A DNA stretch of 64,000 bases. It comes from Flavobacterium sp. NRK1. GTDB lineage: Bacteria; Bacteroidota; Bacteroidia; Flavobacteriales; Flavobacteriaceae. Shown in pieces: positions 1 through 10,246 of the stretch. Under the pieces are notes generated by a model. It was given only the letters and a program-made list of their open reading frames with translations, made no database searches and was not told the DNA's origin. Each line of letters opens with the position of its first letter. Within the stretch, counting starts at the first letter, position 1. Made by a program: the position numbers and the translations under genes. The stretch covers positions 62,001-126,000 of the forward strand of contig NZ_JAMXLA010000001.1 in assembly GCF_024054175.1 (NCBI RefSeq), read 5' to 3'.

Positions 1-1
1 A

Positions 2-475
2 CGGGCTTATCAAATGATGGTACAGGTAGCAGGACGTGCAGGACGTAAAGACAGCAGAGGAAAAGTTTTTATACAGACCTACAATCCTTTACATAATATT
101 ATTCGTCAGGTTACAGATAATGACTATGACGGCATGTATAAAGAACAGGTATATGAAAGGCACAATTTTAAATATCCTCCTTTCTACAGGCTAATACGCA
201 TTACATTAAAGCATAAAGATTATGAAAAGCTTAAAGACAGCGCATTGTGGCTGTACAATATGCTTTCGCAAAATTTAGCACTGCCGGTACTTGGCCCCGA
301 AGAACCGGGAATAAACCGAATAAGGAATGAATACATCCGCACCATAATGATAAAAATACCGGGAGGCATAACATTAGGCAATACTAAAAAAACAATAGAA
401 AAAATACTCGGCAGCTTCGATGCTGTGCCGCAGTACAGACCTGTAAAGGTTACTATAAATGTAGATCCTTACTAA
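2..475 (+). CDS. priA: Primosomal protein N' (PriA helicase), C-terminal fragment
   Basis: The window opens inside this gene, so only about the last 157 residues are visible and the true start lies upstream. The reading frame is open from base 2. The first residues contain VAGRAGR, the helicase motif VI of superfamily 2 enzymes, followed by YPPFYRL and a C-terminal domain typical of PriA. PriA is a 3'-5' DNA helicase that reloads the replisome at stalled forks. The zinc-binding and Walker A parts are off the window. The stop codon overlaps the 3' end of the convergent response regulator by 4 nt, so the two genes meet tail to tail with no room for a separate terminator. Confidence 0.93.
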   Translation, partial: RAYQMMVQVAGRAGRKDSRGKVFIQTYNPLHNIIRQVTDNDYDGMYKEQVYERHNFKYPPFYRLIRITLKHKDYEKLKDSALWLYNMLSQNLALPVLGPEEPGINRIRNEYIRTIMIKIPGGITLGNTKKTIEKILGSFDAVPQYRPVKVTINVDPY

Positions 476-1167
476 GACTTATTAAGTGCTTTGGCAAGAT
501 CTTCCTTTTTATTTCGGCTTAAAGGTATTTTTGTATTCCCTATTTCTGCAAATTTACTATTAAAACGATCTACCTTGTCAATATTTATGATGAATGATTT
601 ATGCACTCTCAAAAACTTCTCAGATGGTAATTCATTCTCAAAAGATTTCATAGTAGAAAGTACAAGATGTGTTTCATCTTCAGTATTTAATTTAATATAA
701 TCTCCAAAAGCCTCAATCCATTTTATTTTTGAAATAAAAATTTTAAAGTTTTTCAGATTACTTTTAATAAAGATAAAATCACCATCATCATCGGCGCTTT
801 CTTTTTTACGCTGGCTTACTTCGATAGCCTTCTGAACAGCTTTATAAAAACGGTCTTTTGTAATAGGTTTATGAAGATAATCTATAGCGGCATAGTCAAA
901 CGCCTTTAACGCATAGTCGGATTTAGACGATACAAAGATAATCTGTGGCCTTACCTTGAGTCCGTCAAGCAGGTCAAAACCGCTCTGCACCGGCATTTCA
1001 ATATCAAGAAACAAAAGATCTACATTCTTATTAAGAATACAGTTTCTAGTTTCAGAAGCATTAGAAAAATCACCCACCAGGGTTAAATCAGGATGCTCAT
1101 TGACCAGTTTAGCGATAGTTATCCTATGTATTGTGCTATCATCGACAACAACACAGTTAAGTTTCAT
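472..1167 (-). CDS. LytTR-family response regulator
   Basis: This is a two-domain regulator of 231 residues. Residues 1-120 form a receiver domain with the acidic pair D9/D10, the phosphoacceptor D55 in LFLDIEMP, S80 and K100 in the LHKP motif. Residues about 130-231 form a LytTR DNA-binding domain, with FIFIKSNLKNFKI and KFLRVHKSFIIN as typical segments. Such regulators act in the cytoplasm and normally pair with a membrane histidine kinase of the LytS/YehU type. No kinase is adjacent in the visible sequence, so its partner and target genes cannot be named. The start codon at 1167 matches the usual MKLNCVVVDD opening of the family. Confidence 0.93.
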   Translation of the reverse strand: MKLNCVVVDDSTIHRITIAKLVNEHPDLTLVGDFSNASETRNCILNKNVDLLFLDIEMPVQSGFDLLDGLKVRPQIIFVSSKSDYALKAFDYAAIDYLHKPITKDRFYKAVQKAIEVSQRKKESADDDGDFIFIKSNLKNFKIFISKIKWIEAFGDYIKLNTEDETHLVLSTMKSFENELPSEKFLRVHKSFIINIDKVDRFNSKFAEIGNTKIPLSRNKKEDLAKALNKS

Positions 1168-1277
1168 TAGCAGCTCTTAGTTAATAATGTTCAGTAAATT
1201 TTTTGGTATTCGGTTGGATGAATACAAATATAAACAAAAAAAGGTTTTTTTAACATTTTAAATTTCAAAATTACGTA

Positions 1278-1307
1278 TTGCCAATTAAATATTAATTACT
1301 ATTTTTG
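1278..1307 (+). promoter_or_regulatory. Bacteroidota-type promoter of the rpsF operon
   Basis: TTG at 1278-1280, a 19-nt spacer, and TATTTTTG at 1300-1307 fit the Bacteroidota sigma-factor consensus TTG-N19-TAnnTTTG. Transcription would start a few bases later, giving a leader of roughly 30 nt before rpsF at 1342. Confidence 0.8.
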
Positions 1308-1341
1308 CACCCAATTTTATAACAAATAAATACTTTGTATT

Positions 1342-1686
1342 ATGAATCACTATGAAACTGTTTTCATCTTGAATCCCGTTTTATCTGAAACCCAGGTAAA
1401 GGAAACAGTAAGTAAGTTTGAAGATTACCTTACTTCTAAAGGGGCCAAGATGGTATCAAAAGAGGATTGGGGCCTGAAAAAACTGGCTTACGAAATTCAA
1501 AACAAAAAAAGCGGATTTTATACGCTTTTCCAATTTGAGGCTCCGGCTGATCTACTAATCGGTTTTGAAACTGAATTCCGTCGTGATGAGCGAGTTATGC
1601 GTTTCTTAACTGTTAGCCTTGATAAACATGCTATATCTTGGGCAGAAAGAAGAAGAGAAAAACTAAAAGCAGCTAAAGCAAACTAA
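1342..1686 (+). CDS. rpsF: 30S ribosomal protein S6
   Basis: A 114-residue protein with the S6 opening [16 protein letters not shown] and the conserved [12 protein letters not shown] segment, followed by the conserved SGFYTLFQF strand. S6 binds 16S rRNA with S18 in the platform of the small subunit. It is the first gene of the usual rpsF-rpsR-rplI operon, with rpsR starting 2 nt after its stop. Length is normal for Bacteroidota. A perfect promoter lies upstream. Confidence 0.97.
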   Translation: MNHYETVFILNPVLSETQVKETVSKFEDYLTSKGAKMVSKEDWGLKKLAYEIQNKKSGFYTLFQFEAPADLLIGFETEFRRDERVMRFLTVSLDKHAISWAERRREKLKAAKAN

Positions 1687-1688
1687 TT

Positions 1689-1985
1689 ATGTCAACAATA
1701 GAACAGTCAGCTAAAGGAAAAAAAGACGGGGATATCAGATATCTTACGCCTTTAAATATAGAGACGAACAAGACTAAAAAGTATTGCCGTTTCAAAAAAT
1801 CAGGCATCAAATATGTAGATTATAAAGATCCTGATTTCTTATTGAAATTTGTTAACGAGCAAGGTAAAATACTTCCTCGTCGTTTAACAGGTACTTCATT
1901 AAAATACCAGAGAAAAGTGTCTGTAGCTGTAAAAAGAGCACGTCACTTAGCATTAATGCCATATGTGGCTGATTTATTAAAATAA
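1689..1985 (+). CDS. rpsR: 30S ribosomal protein S18
   Basis: A 98-residue basic protein. The C-terminal half has the S18 core, including [26 protein letters not shown] split over residues 58-83, and ends MPYVADLLK. The N-terminal 25 residues are a flavobacterial extension. It forms a heterodimer with S6 on 16S rRNA. It starts 2 nt after rpsF and is followed 15 nt later by rplI, so the three genes are co-transcribed. Confidence 0.97.
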   Translation: MSTIEQSAKGKKDGDIRYLTPLNIETNKTKKYCRFKKSGIKYVDYKDPDFLLKFVNEQGKILPRRLTGTSLKYQRKVSVAVKRARHLALMPYVADLLK

Positions 1986-2000
1986 AAACGAGTCATTGTA

Positions 2001-2447
2001 ATGGAACTTATACTTAAGCAAGACGTTCAGAATCTAGGATTTAAGGACGATGTAGTTACAGTTAAAGCCGGATATGGCCGTAACTATTTAATACCTCAGG
2101 GATTTGCACAAATGGCAACTCCAACAGCTAAAAAAGTACTAGCTGAAAACTTAAAACAACGTGCATTTAAAGAGCAAAAATTAGTTAACGATGCTAAAAA
2201 CGTTGCTGAAGCTCTTAAAGCTCTTGAAATAAAAATTACTGCTAAAGCAGGCGGCGATAAACTATTTGGTTCTGTAACCAATGCTGATATCGCTGAAGCT
2301 CTTGATAAAGCAGGACAGTCTATCGACAGAAAATACATCACTAGTGGAATTGTTAAGCGTACAGGTAAATATACTGCCAACGTAAGACTACACAGAGAAG
2401 TTATTGTTGAGCTTCCTTACGAAATTGTTGCTGAGCAGGAAAAATAA
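2001..2447 (+). CDS. rplI: 50S ribosomal protein L9
   Basis: A 148-residue protein beginning MELILKQDVQNLGFKDD, followed by the conserved VKAGYGRNYLIPQGFA of the N-terminal rRNA-binding domain. A long connecting helix at about residues 45-75 and a C-terminal domain with KLFGSVTNADIAEAL complete the family architecture. L9 sits at the base of the L1 stalk on 23S rRNA. It is the last gene of the rpsF operon and is followed at once by a strong terminator hairpin. Confidence 0.97.
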   Translation: MELILKQDVQNLGFKDDVVTVKAGYGRNYLIPQGFAQMATPTAKKVLAENLKQRAFKEQKLVNDAKNVAEALKALEIKITAKAGGDKLFGSVTNADIAEALDKAGQSIDRKYITSGIVKRTGKYTANVRLHREVIVELPYEIVAEQEK

Positions 2448-2467
2448 TAATCATTCATGATTAAACC

Positions 2468-2499
2468 AAAAAGCCTTCCAAATGGAAGGCTTTTTCTAT
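2468..2499 (+). terminator. Terminator of the rpsF-rpsR-rplI operon
   Basis: A 13-bp perfect stem (2468-2480 with 2483-2495, core GCCTTCCA/TGGAAGGC) with a 2-nt loop runs into a T-rich tract. An apparent in-frame start for the next gene at 2482 lies inside this hairpin and is not used. Confidence 0.85.
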
Positions 2500-2565
2500 T
2501 TATACACATTTCTAACTACCATAAAACAGCTTAAACTTTGTAACTTTGCTGCTTTGAAACTTAAT

Positions 2566-3033
2566 ATGAAATACGCAAGATTAACCAAAGAACAATTAGA
2601 AGAACTGCACCCGGAATTTGTACGTTTTCTGGCCTCGCAGCAAATAGACAAAACCGAATGGGATATACTAAAATATGAAAAACCCGAAGTAGCAGAACAG
2701 GAACTGGATGTTTTTAGTGACCTGATATGGGATAATGTACTAGAAAAAGCCGAATGGCTGGAGCATTACTCTAAAAACCATATCTTCCTTTTTAAAATGA
2801 ATAAAGAAGGTATGGAAAGTATTGTTATACATGCGCACAATTCGCACGCAGATTTTCTTACCGAGGGCGGATTACAATGGCTTAATGAAAATATATTTTC
2901 AGATGATGTACAGCTGACCCGCGGTAAAAAAGATTTTGGTGAAGACCGTAATCTGGATATTTTTAACCTTATTGAACAAGGTGCTATTTTAAGCGACGGG
3001 ATATTATACCAACAGCTTGAGGATATGTTTTAA
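2566..3033 (+). CDS. DUF6495-like protein
   Basis: A 155-residue acidic protein starting MKYARLTKEQLEELHPEF. I recognise it as like the uncharacterised Bacteroidota family DUF6495, from features such as PEVAEQELDVFSDLIWD near residue 40 and the ending FNLIEQGAIL. No signal peptide or membrane segment is present, so it is probably cytosolic. The open frame extends upstream to 2482, but that stretch is the L9 terminator. The ATG at 2566 has a TAACTTTG element (2541-2548) about 20 nt before it, which suggests its own promoter, although no clear -33 TTG is seen. Function is unknown. Confidence 0.82.
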   Translation: MKYARLTKEQLEELHPEFVRFLASQQIDKTEWDILKYEKPEVAEQELDVFSDLIWDNVLEKAEWLEHYSKNHIFLFKMNKEGMESIVIHAHNSHADFLTEGGLQWLNENIFSDDVQLTRGKKDFGEDRNLDIFNLIEQGAILSDGILYQQLEDMF

Positions 3034-3036
3034 CAA

Positions 3037-3079
3037 TAAGTTGCTAAGGCAGTAAACTATTACGTTTCTTAGCAACTTA
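3037..3079 (+). terminator. Hairpin terminator after the DUF6495-like gene
   Basis: A 12-bp inverted repeat (TAAGTTGCTAAG at 3037-3048, CTTAGCAACTTA at 3068-3079) encloses a 19-nt loop just after the stop codon. A T-rich stretch follows at 3094-3103. The long loop makes it a moderate terminator call. Confidence 0.6.
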
Positions 3080-3145
3080 TCTATAAAAACATTTTCCTTT
3101 TTTTAAAAGTTAGCTAAATTAGCAGAGCAAACAAACATTTAATAA

Positions 3146-5146
<2,001 letters not shown>

Positions 5147-5150
5147 CAAA

Positions 5151-5624
5151 ATGAACATTAAACTTCTTGCTATTGGCAAAACCGATAATAAAGCATTACA
5201 GCAACTTATAGACGATTACACGAAACGTTTATCTTTTTATGTAAAGTTTGAGCTGGAAATTATTCCGGATATTAAAAACGTGAAAAATCTTAGCGAGGCA
5301 CAGCAAAAGGAAAAAGAAGGTGAACTGATATTATCTAAGCTCTCCCCTACCGATCAGCTTGTTTTACTGGATGAGAACGGAAAAAACTTTAGTAGTGTAG
5401 GTTTTTCGGAAGAATTACAAAAGAAAATGAATTCAGGTATAAAAACACTCGTATTTGTTATTGGAGGCCCCTATGGTTTTAGCCAGGAAGTATATAATAA
5501 AGCGCAGGGTAAAATATCATTATCACTAATGACATTCTCTCACCAAATGGTTAGATTGTTTTTTATTGAACAGGTGTACAGGGCATTTACCATATTGAGA
5601 AATGAACCCTATCATCATCAGTAA
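5151..5624 (+). CDS. rlmH: 23S rRNA (pseudouridine1915-N3)-methyltransferase RlmH
   Basis: A 157-residue SPOUT-class methyltransferase that methylates pseudouridine 1915 in helix 69 of 23S rRNA, using S-adenosylmethionine. The C-terminal knot signature is intact: FVIGGPYGF near residue 103, then LSLMTFSHQMVRLFFIEQ and the terminal NEPYHH. Length is that of the family. It follows ligA by 4 nt and shares its transcript. No clear terminator is visible before the convergent folP. Confidence 0.96.
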   Translation: MNIKLLAIGKTDNKALQQLIDDYTKRLSFYVKFELEIIPDIKNVKNLSEAQQKEKEGELILSKLSPTDQLVLLDENGKNFSSVGFSEELQKKMNSGIKTLVFVIGGPYGFSQEVYNKAQGKISLSLMTFSHQMVRLFFIEQVYRAFTILRNEPYHHQ

Positions 5625-5671
5625 TGTTAATTTGTTTATGCGATAATTTGTGATTTGTCAACAAAATTAGA

Positions 5672-6493
5672 TCAAATTAATTGACTGCAAATACGGATAC
5701 ATTCTACTGCTTCTTTAACATCATGTACTCTTAGAATATTAGCTCCTTTTGTTAAAGCAATTGTATTTAACACTGTCGTGCCGTTTAAAGCTTCGTGCGG
5801 CGTGATATCGAGTAACTTATACAACATAGACTTTCGCGACATTCCTACCAGTAGAGGCAGTTCTGTTATTTTAAAAAGTTCCATTTTATTAAGCACCTTA
5901 TAATTTTGTTGCAGCGTTTTTGCAAAACCAAAACCGGGATCTATAATTATATCGTCAATACCATGTTTACGGGCTTGGGCTATCCTTTCCGAAAAATAAA
6001 ACAGCATTTCTTTAATTATATCATCATACTGCGTAAGCTTTACCATAGTTTGCGGCGTACCGCGCATGTGCATCATTATATAAGGCACTTTAAGCTTACC
6101 TACGGTTTCCAGCATCTTATCGTCCAGCATTCCTGCTGCAATATCATTAACTATGGCTGCACCACTTTCAACCGCTGCTTTCGCTACAGAAGCGCGGAAT
6201 GTATCAACAGAAATTAAAGTATCCGGAAAATGTTTTAAAACCAATTCTACTATAGGTGCCATTCGGCTCGTTTCCTCCTCTTCGGTAACAAAATCAGCAT
6301 TAGGTTTTGAAGAATAAGCACCAATATCTATAAAATCAGCACCTTCATATAATAACTTTTCTGCCTGCTTTAAAAACTGACTTTCATCTTTATATTTCCC
6401 CCCGTCAAAAAAAGAATCGGGTGTACAGTTTAATATCCCCATCACCTTAGGAGACGAAAGATCTACGAGCTTGCCTTTGCAGTTAATAAGCAT
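5672..6493 (-). CDS. folP: Dihydropteroate synthase
   Basis: A 273-residue TIM-barrel enzyme that condenses 4-aminobenzoate with dihydropterin pyrophosphate in folate synthesis. The two family signatures are visible: VMGILNCTPDSFFDGGKY near residue 18 and the FIDIGAYSSKP segment at about residue 55. Later strands include IIDPGFGFAKT and the C-terminal ILRVHDVKE. Length is normal. It is transcribed divergently from the DUF1599 gene, with which it shares an 85-nt control region holding a palindrome. Confidence 0.96.
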   Translation of the reverse strand: MLINCKGKLVDLSSPKVMGILNCTPDSFFDGGKYKDESQFLKQAEKLLYEGADFIDIGAYSSKPNADFVTEEEETSRMAPIVELVLKHFPDTLISVDTFRASVAKAAVESGAAIVNDIAAGMLDDKMLETVGKLKVPYIMMHMRGTPQTMVKLTQYDDIIKEMLFYFSERIAQARKHGIDDIIIDPGFGFAKTLQQNYKVLNKMELFKITELPLLVGMSRKSMLYKLLDITPHEALNGTTVLNTIALTKGANILRVHDVKEAVECIRICSQLI

Positions 6494-6515
6494 ACTTTGT
6501 ATTTTTAGATACCCC

Positions 6516-6546
6516 TTGCCTTTGGGGGGCTTTTTTATTACATTTG
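6516..6546 (+). promoter_or_regulatory. Promoter of the DUF1599 gene, with an overlapping palindrome
   Basis: TTG at 6516-6518 and TACATTTG at 6539-6546 are 20 nt apart, close to the Bacteroidota consensus. The -7 element is embedded in an inverted repeat, ATTTGAAA (6542-6549) and TTTCAAAT (6553-6560). On the opposite strand TATCTTTG (plus-strand 6562-6569) could be the -7 box for folP. A small CCCC/GGGG hairpin (6512-6527) followed by a T run overlaps the -33 region. Confidence 0.55.
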
Positions 6547-6578
6547 AAAAAATTTCAAATACAAAGATACTACATTAA

Positions 6579-7121
6579 ATGAGTAATACTTCTCAGGAAT
6601 ATGACCGCGTAATAGCCATTTGCAGGCAACTTTACATCAATAAAATGAAAGATTACGGTAGTGCATGGCGCATACTTCGCCTGCCTTCACTTACCGATCA
6701 GATTTTTATAAAAGCACAGCGCATTCGCAGCTTACAGGAAAATCAAGTTCGCAAAATAGATGAAGATGAAACCGGAGAATTTATTGGTATCATTAATTAT
6801 TCTATTATGGCACTTATTCAGCTTGAAAAAGGCATAGCAGACCAACCCGACCTGAATGTTGAAGAAGCTACTAAACTGTATGACGAAAAACTGCATCTTA
6901 CCAAAACACTTATGGAAGCTAAAAACCATGACTATGGTGAGGCATGGAGAGATATGCGTGTCAGCTCGTTAACCGATCTTATTTTACAAAAGCTGTTACG
7001 TGTTAAGCAAATTGAAGATAACAAAGGTAAAACGTTAGTGTCTGAAGGTATTAATGCCAACTATCAGGATATGATAAATTATGCTGTTTTTTCGTTGATA
7101 TTGATGAATTTTGGTCAATAA
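6579..7121 (+). CDS. DUF1599 (nucleotide-modification-associated) protein, two repeats
   Basis: A 180-residue protein built of two related halves. The first has YDRVIAICRQLYINKMKDYG followed by SAWRILRLPSLTDQIFIKAQRI. The second repeats it as LTKTLMEAKNHDYGEAWRDM and SSLTDLILQKLLRVKQIED. This matches DUF1599, a Bacteroidota family that I recall being listed in Pfam as a nucleotide-modification-associated domain; its reaction is not established. No signal peptide is seen. In this phylum it is commonly followed by the BT_3928-like protein and tpiA, as here. The next gene starts 58 nt on, with a TAATTTTG element (7155-7162) between them. Confidence 0.85.
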   Translation: MSNTSQEYDRVIAICRQLYINKMKDYGSAWRILRLPSLTDQIFIKAQRIRSLQENQVRKIDEDETGEFIGIINYSIMALIQLEKGIADQPDLNVEEATKLYDEKLHLTKTLMEAKNHDYGEAWRDMRVSSLTDLILQKLLRVKQIEDNKGKTLVSEGINANYQDMINYAVFSLILMNFGQ

Positions 7122-7179
7122 CAACTTGTTAACAAATTGAAAGGACATAAGCCTTAATTTTGAGAAAAAACTTATTGAA

Positions 7180-8283
7180 ATGGAAAACATCAAAAAATAT
7201 TTACCCTGGACAATACGAATTATAATTGCATTTTTATTCCTGATTTCTGCAGCAGCTAAAATGTACCCGTCGCCTTATTTTGCAATCTCTACATTTGAAG
7301 TAAAACAGTTATATCCGCTTGGGTTTTCGGCAGATCTTGCTGTTTATTTTTCGCGTACCCTTATAGGTATTGAATTTGCTTTAGGGTTATTGATGCTGCA
7401 ACCCCATTATCTTAAACGATTGGTGATACCTGCAACCATTTTGATGTTGGTAGTTTTTATAATTCACCTTACCATAGACACTATTTTACATGGCAATTCA
7501 GGTAGTTGCGGTTGCTTTGGCAGCTTATTACCTATGACTCCTGTAGAAGCTATTGTTAAAAATATAATTGCAGTTATATTATTGGTATGGTTATATAAAT
7601 TGCTGCCTTTTGGTACAGACCGCAAAAATTTCTGGGTACTTACAACTGTCACCTTTGCTTTAATACTAATGGTATTTATGATGGCACCAATACAGCTTAC
7701 ACAATCTGAACCTGCTGTAATTGAAACAACCGAAACTATTCCGGCAGGAAATACTGAATTTATTGATGCCATTAAAGAAGATACCATAAACATTATAACA
7801 AGTACAGGAGATAAACCTGCAGTTATAACCGAAACTCCTGCTACAGTAACAACTAAACCTGTAACGGATGAGCCTCAGGCTACAAAATCTATATATTCTA
7901 AATATTTTGCAGGTGCGGACAAAGGCAAAAAGATTGTTGGGCTTTTTGCTCCGGGATGCGAGCATTGCATGAATGCTGCAAAAGAGCTTACAGCAATGAA
8001 GGCCAAAAATAAAGATTTCCCTGAATTACAAATTATATTTATGGATGAGGAAGCAGATAAAATACCTGATTTCTTTAAATATGCAGGGGCTAAATATCCT
8101 TATAAAGTAATTGATATTATTTCCTTCTGGAATGTTTTAGGTAATACAAAAGATACACCGGGTGTTGTATATCTTTGGAATGGTAATATTATTAAAGACT
8201 GGGATGGTATTAACGAAAAGAAATTTGTTGGAACCGAACTTATGAAACTTTATAAAAAACCATATTCTGAAATAAAAAAATAA
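7180..8283 (+). CDS. BT_3928-like membrane protein: DoxX/MauE domain plus thioredoxin-like domain
   Basis: A 367-residue inner-membrane protein. Residues about 10-170 carry four hydrophobic segments of the DoxX/MauE type, with SGSCGCFGSLL between two of them as in MauE-like redox membrane proteins. A Thr/Pro-rich linker (about residues 175-240) leads to a thioredoxin-like domain with C260 and C263 in FAPGCEHCMNAA. The layout suggests passage of electrons across the membrane to an external dithiol domain, but the substrate is unknown. It belongs to the conserved block DUF1599 / BT_3928 / TlpA-like / tpiA, in which a second CxxC protein (9743) follows. Confidence 0.85.
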   Translation: MENIKKYLPWTIRIIIAFLFLISAAAKMYPSPYFAISTFEVKQLYPLGFSADLAVYFSRTLIGIEFALGLLMLQPHYLKRLVIPATILMLVVFIIHLTIDTILHGNSGSCGCFGSLLPMTPVEAIVKNIIAVILLVWLYKLLPFGTDRKNFWVLTTVTFALILMVFMMAPIQLTQSEPAVIETTETIPAGNTEFIDAIKEDTINIITSTGDKPAVITETPATVTTKPVTDEPQATKSIYSKYFAGADKGKKIVGLFAPGCEHCMNAAKELTAMKAKNKDFPELQIIFMDEEADKIPDFFKYAGAKYPYKVIDIISFWNVLGNTKDTPGVVYLWNGNIIKDWDGINEKKFVGTELMKLYKKPYSEIKK

Positions 8284-8312
8284 GCCTGGAGATAACATAT
8301 TAAAATAGAATT

Positions 8313-8552
8313 ATGGAAAATCAGACAAAGGATACTAAATCAAGGCCATCGATATTCAGAAGGCTGCCCCTACTACCTATTGCATTTCTTTATCTTTTAG
8401 GTTTTTTCATAGTTCGAAAAAGTAATTTTGACGGCAGTACAGCTCTTGGTATTGGCATGCTTATTTTTGGGTGGTTATGTATAGTCGGCTCTTTAGTCTT
8501 AAGTATATCAGTACTGGTAAGCCTGTTTAAAGCAGCCTTTAAGAAAAAATAA
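8313..8552 (+). CDS. Small two-helix membrane protein
   Basis: A 79-residue protein with a basic N-terminus (residues 1-20) and two hydrophobic segments at about 22-40 and 48-72, ending in four positively charged residues. I recognise no family. It lies 29 nt after the BT_3928-like gene, and its stop codon directly abuts the TTG start of the ABC permease, so it is probably made from the same transcript. Its job is unknown; the position suggests a partner of either membrane neighbour. Confidence 0.65.
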   Translation: MENQTKDTKSRPSIFRRLPLLPIAFLYLLGFFIVRKSNFDGSTALGIGMLIFGWLCIVGSLVLSISVLVSLFKAAFKKK

Positions 8553-9629
8553 TTGATTAAATACTTTATATATAAAACAGGTTATGCTTTGCTTACACTT
8601 TTTGGTGTAGTAACTGTCATATTCTTTTTATTTACGGTCCTGCCGGGCGATCCGGCACGTATGATGCTGGATCAGAACGAAAATTCAGAACAGCTGGCCC
8701 TCATCAAAAAAAAATACGGTTTCGATAAGCCGGTTTCTACGCAATACATGTATTACCTCAACGACCTGTCTCCTGTTTCTTTTCACAGCACTACCGAAGG
8801 CGATTATACATTTTTGTCTGAAGGAAAATATAACGCCGTAAAACTCTTTACAGTAGGCGGCAGTACAACTGTACTTAAAGCGCCCTACCTGAGGGAGAGT
8901 TTCCAGAAAAGCGGAAAGAAGGTTACTCAGGTTATAGGCGATACTTTGCCAAATACCATAGTACTGGCCTTTTTTGCAATTGCCATAGCTATAATTATCG
9001 GGATTATATTCGGAATAATATCCGCTCTTTATAAAGACACCTGGATTGACAGAACAATTGCTTTGGTAAGTACGTTAGGCATGAGTCTGCCTTCCTTTTT
9101 TGCAGCTATATTATTTGCCTGGCTGTTTGGGTTTTTACTGCATGAATACACCCATCTTGATATGACCGGAAGCCTTTATGAAGTAGATGATTTTGGCGAG
9201 GGTACTTATATTAAATGGAAAAATATAATATTGCCTGCTATAGTACTGGGTATACGCCCGCTTGGGGTAGTAATACAATTAATGCGTAATTCGTTACTTG
9301 AAGTATTAAATCAGGACTACATACGCACAGCAAGAGCTAAAGGACTAAGCGAGCTAAATATTATTAGAAGGCATGCATTAAAAAATGCTCTTAATCCGGT
9401 AGTAACGGCAATATCGGGCTGGTTTGCATCAATGCTTGCCGGAGCTGTTTTTGTTGAATACATTTTTGGATGGAACGGGCTTGGCAAAGAAGTGGTTGAA
9501 GCATTAAACACATTAGATCTGCCTGTTATAATGGGATCGGTACTTGTTATTGCAACCACATTTGTAATCATCAATATAATTGTAGACCTCATCTACGCTT
9601 ACCTTGATCCCAGAATCAGATTATCTTAA
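8553..9629 (+). CDS. ABC transporter permease, DppB/OppB type
   Basis: A 358-residue inner-membrane permease of the binding-protein-dependent peptide/nickel family. A first helix at residues about 8-30 is followed by LPGDPARMML, then a periplasmic region, then five further helices. The EAA loop that contacts the ATPase is visible as DYIRTARAKGLSELNIIRRH near residue 255. The start must be TTG at 8553, directly after the preceding stop, because the next in-frame ATG lies beyond the first helix. No ATPase, second permease or binding protein is adjacent, so its partners are encoded elsewhere and the substrate cannot be assigned. Confidence 0.9.
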   Translation: MIKYFIYKTGYALLTLFGVVTVIFFLFTVLPGDPARMMLDQNENSEQLALIKKKYGFDKPVSTQYMYYLNDLSPVSFHSTTEGDYTFLSEGKYNAVKLFTVGGSTTVLKAPYLRESFQKSGKKVTQVIGDTLPNTIVLAFFAIAIAIIIGIIFGIISALYKDTWIDRTIALVSTLGMSLPSFFAAILFAWLFGFLLHEYTHLDMTGSLYEVDDFGEGTYIKWKNIILPAIVLGIRPLGVVIQLMRNSLLEVLNQDYIRTARAKGLSELNIIRRHALKNALNPVVTAISGWFASMLAGAVFVEYIFGWNGLGKEVVEALNTLDLPVIMGSVLVIATTFVIINIIVDLIYAYLDPRIRLS

Positions 9630-9742
9630 CTTCACGAAAACGATATAATCAATTTTAATGATAATTGCATCTTAAATATTTCCATTTGGTCGGGTATTTG
9701 TTACACTTGTTATCGTAAATTTGTTACGCTTAATTTAGAAAA

Positions 9743-10246
9743 ATGAAAAAATTACTTTTATTACCCATAGTTCTTTTCAGTATGGTATCATGTTCCCAGC
9801 CACAGGATACCGCTTTTACCGAAGCTGCATTAAACTCGAAAATGACAACTACTGAAGGACAAGAAATTACTTTTAAAGATATCCTTAAACAATACAAAGG
9901 AAAAACCGTTGTAATAGATGTTTGGGCTTCATGGTGTCCCGACTGCGCTAAGGGCATGCCTAAAGTTCATGACCTTCAAAAACAGTTTCCTGATGTTGGT
10001 TATCTTTTCCTTTCATACGACCGTGTTGATGATGCATGGAAAAAAGGAATTGAAAAATATGAATTACAACAGTACGGAAATTACCATGTAGGCAAAAGCA
10101 TGAAAGAAGGCGACTTTGCCAGAGATATTAAACTGGACTGGATACCACGTTACATGGTTGTAGATAAAAACGGAAAAATTGCATTGTTTAAAGCCATTGA
10201 GGCAGATGATGACAAACTTATAGCTATTCTAAAAAAACTTAAATAA
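9743..10246 (+). CDS. TlpA-like thioredoxin-fold lipoprotein
   Basis: A 167-residue exported lipoprotein. The signal peptide ends in a lipobox with C17 (FSMVSC). A thioredoxin fold follows, with the active-site pair C65/C68 in WASWCPDCAKGMP and the cis-proline region DWIPRYMVVDKNG near residue 132. It probably reduces disulfides or delivers electrons in the periplasm. Its stop overlaps the ATG of tpiA by one base (TAATG), a sign of translational coupling. A TAAATTTG element lies at 9716-9723, though no TTG is found at the usual distance upstream. Confidence 0.92.
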   Translation: MKKLLLLPIVLFSMVSCSQPQDTAFTEAALNSKMTTTEGQEITFKDILKQYKGKTVVIDVWASWCPDCAKGMPKVHDLQKQFPDVGYLFLSYDRVDDAWKKGIEKYELQQYGNYHVGKSMKEGDFARDIKLDWIPRYMVVDKNGKIALFKAIEADDDKLIAILKKLK

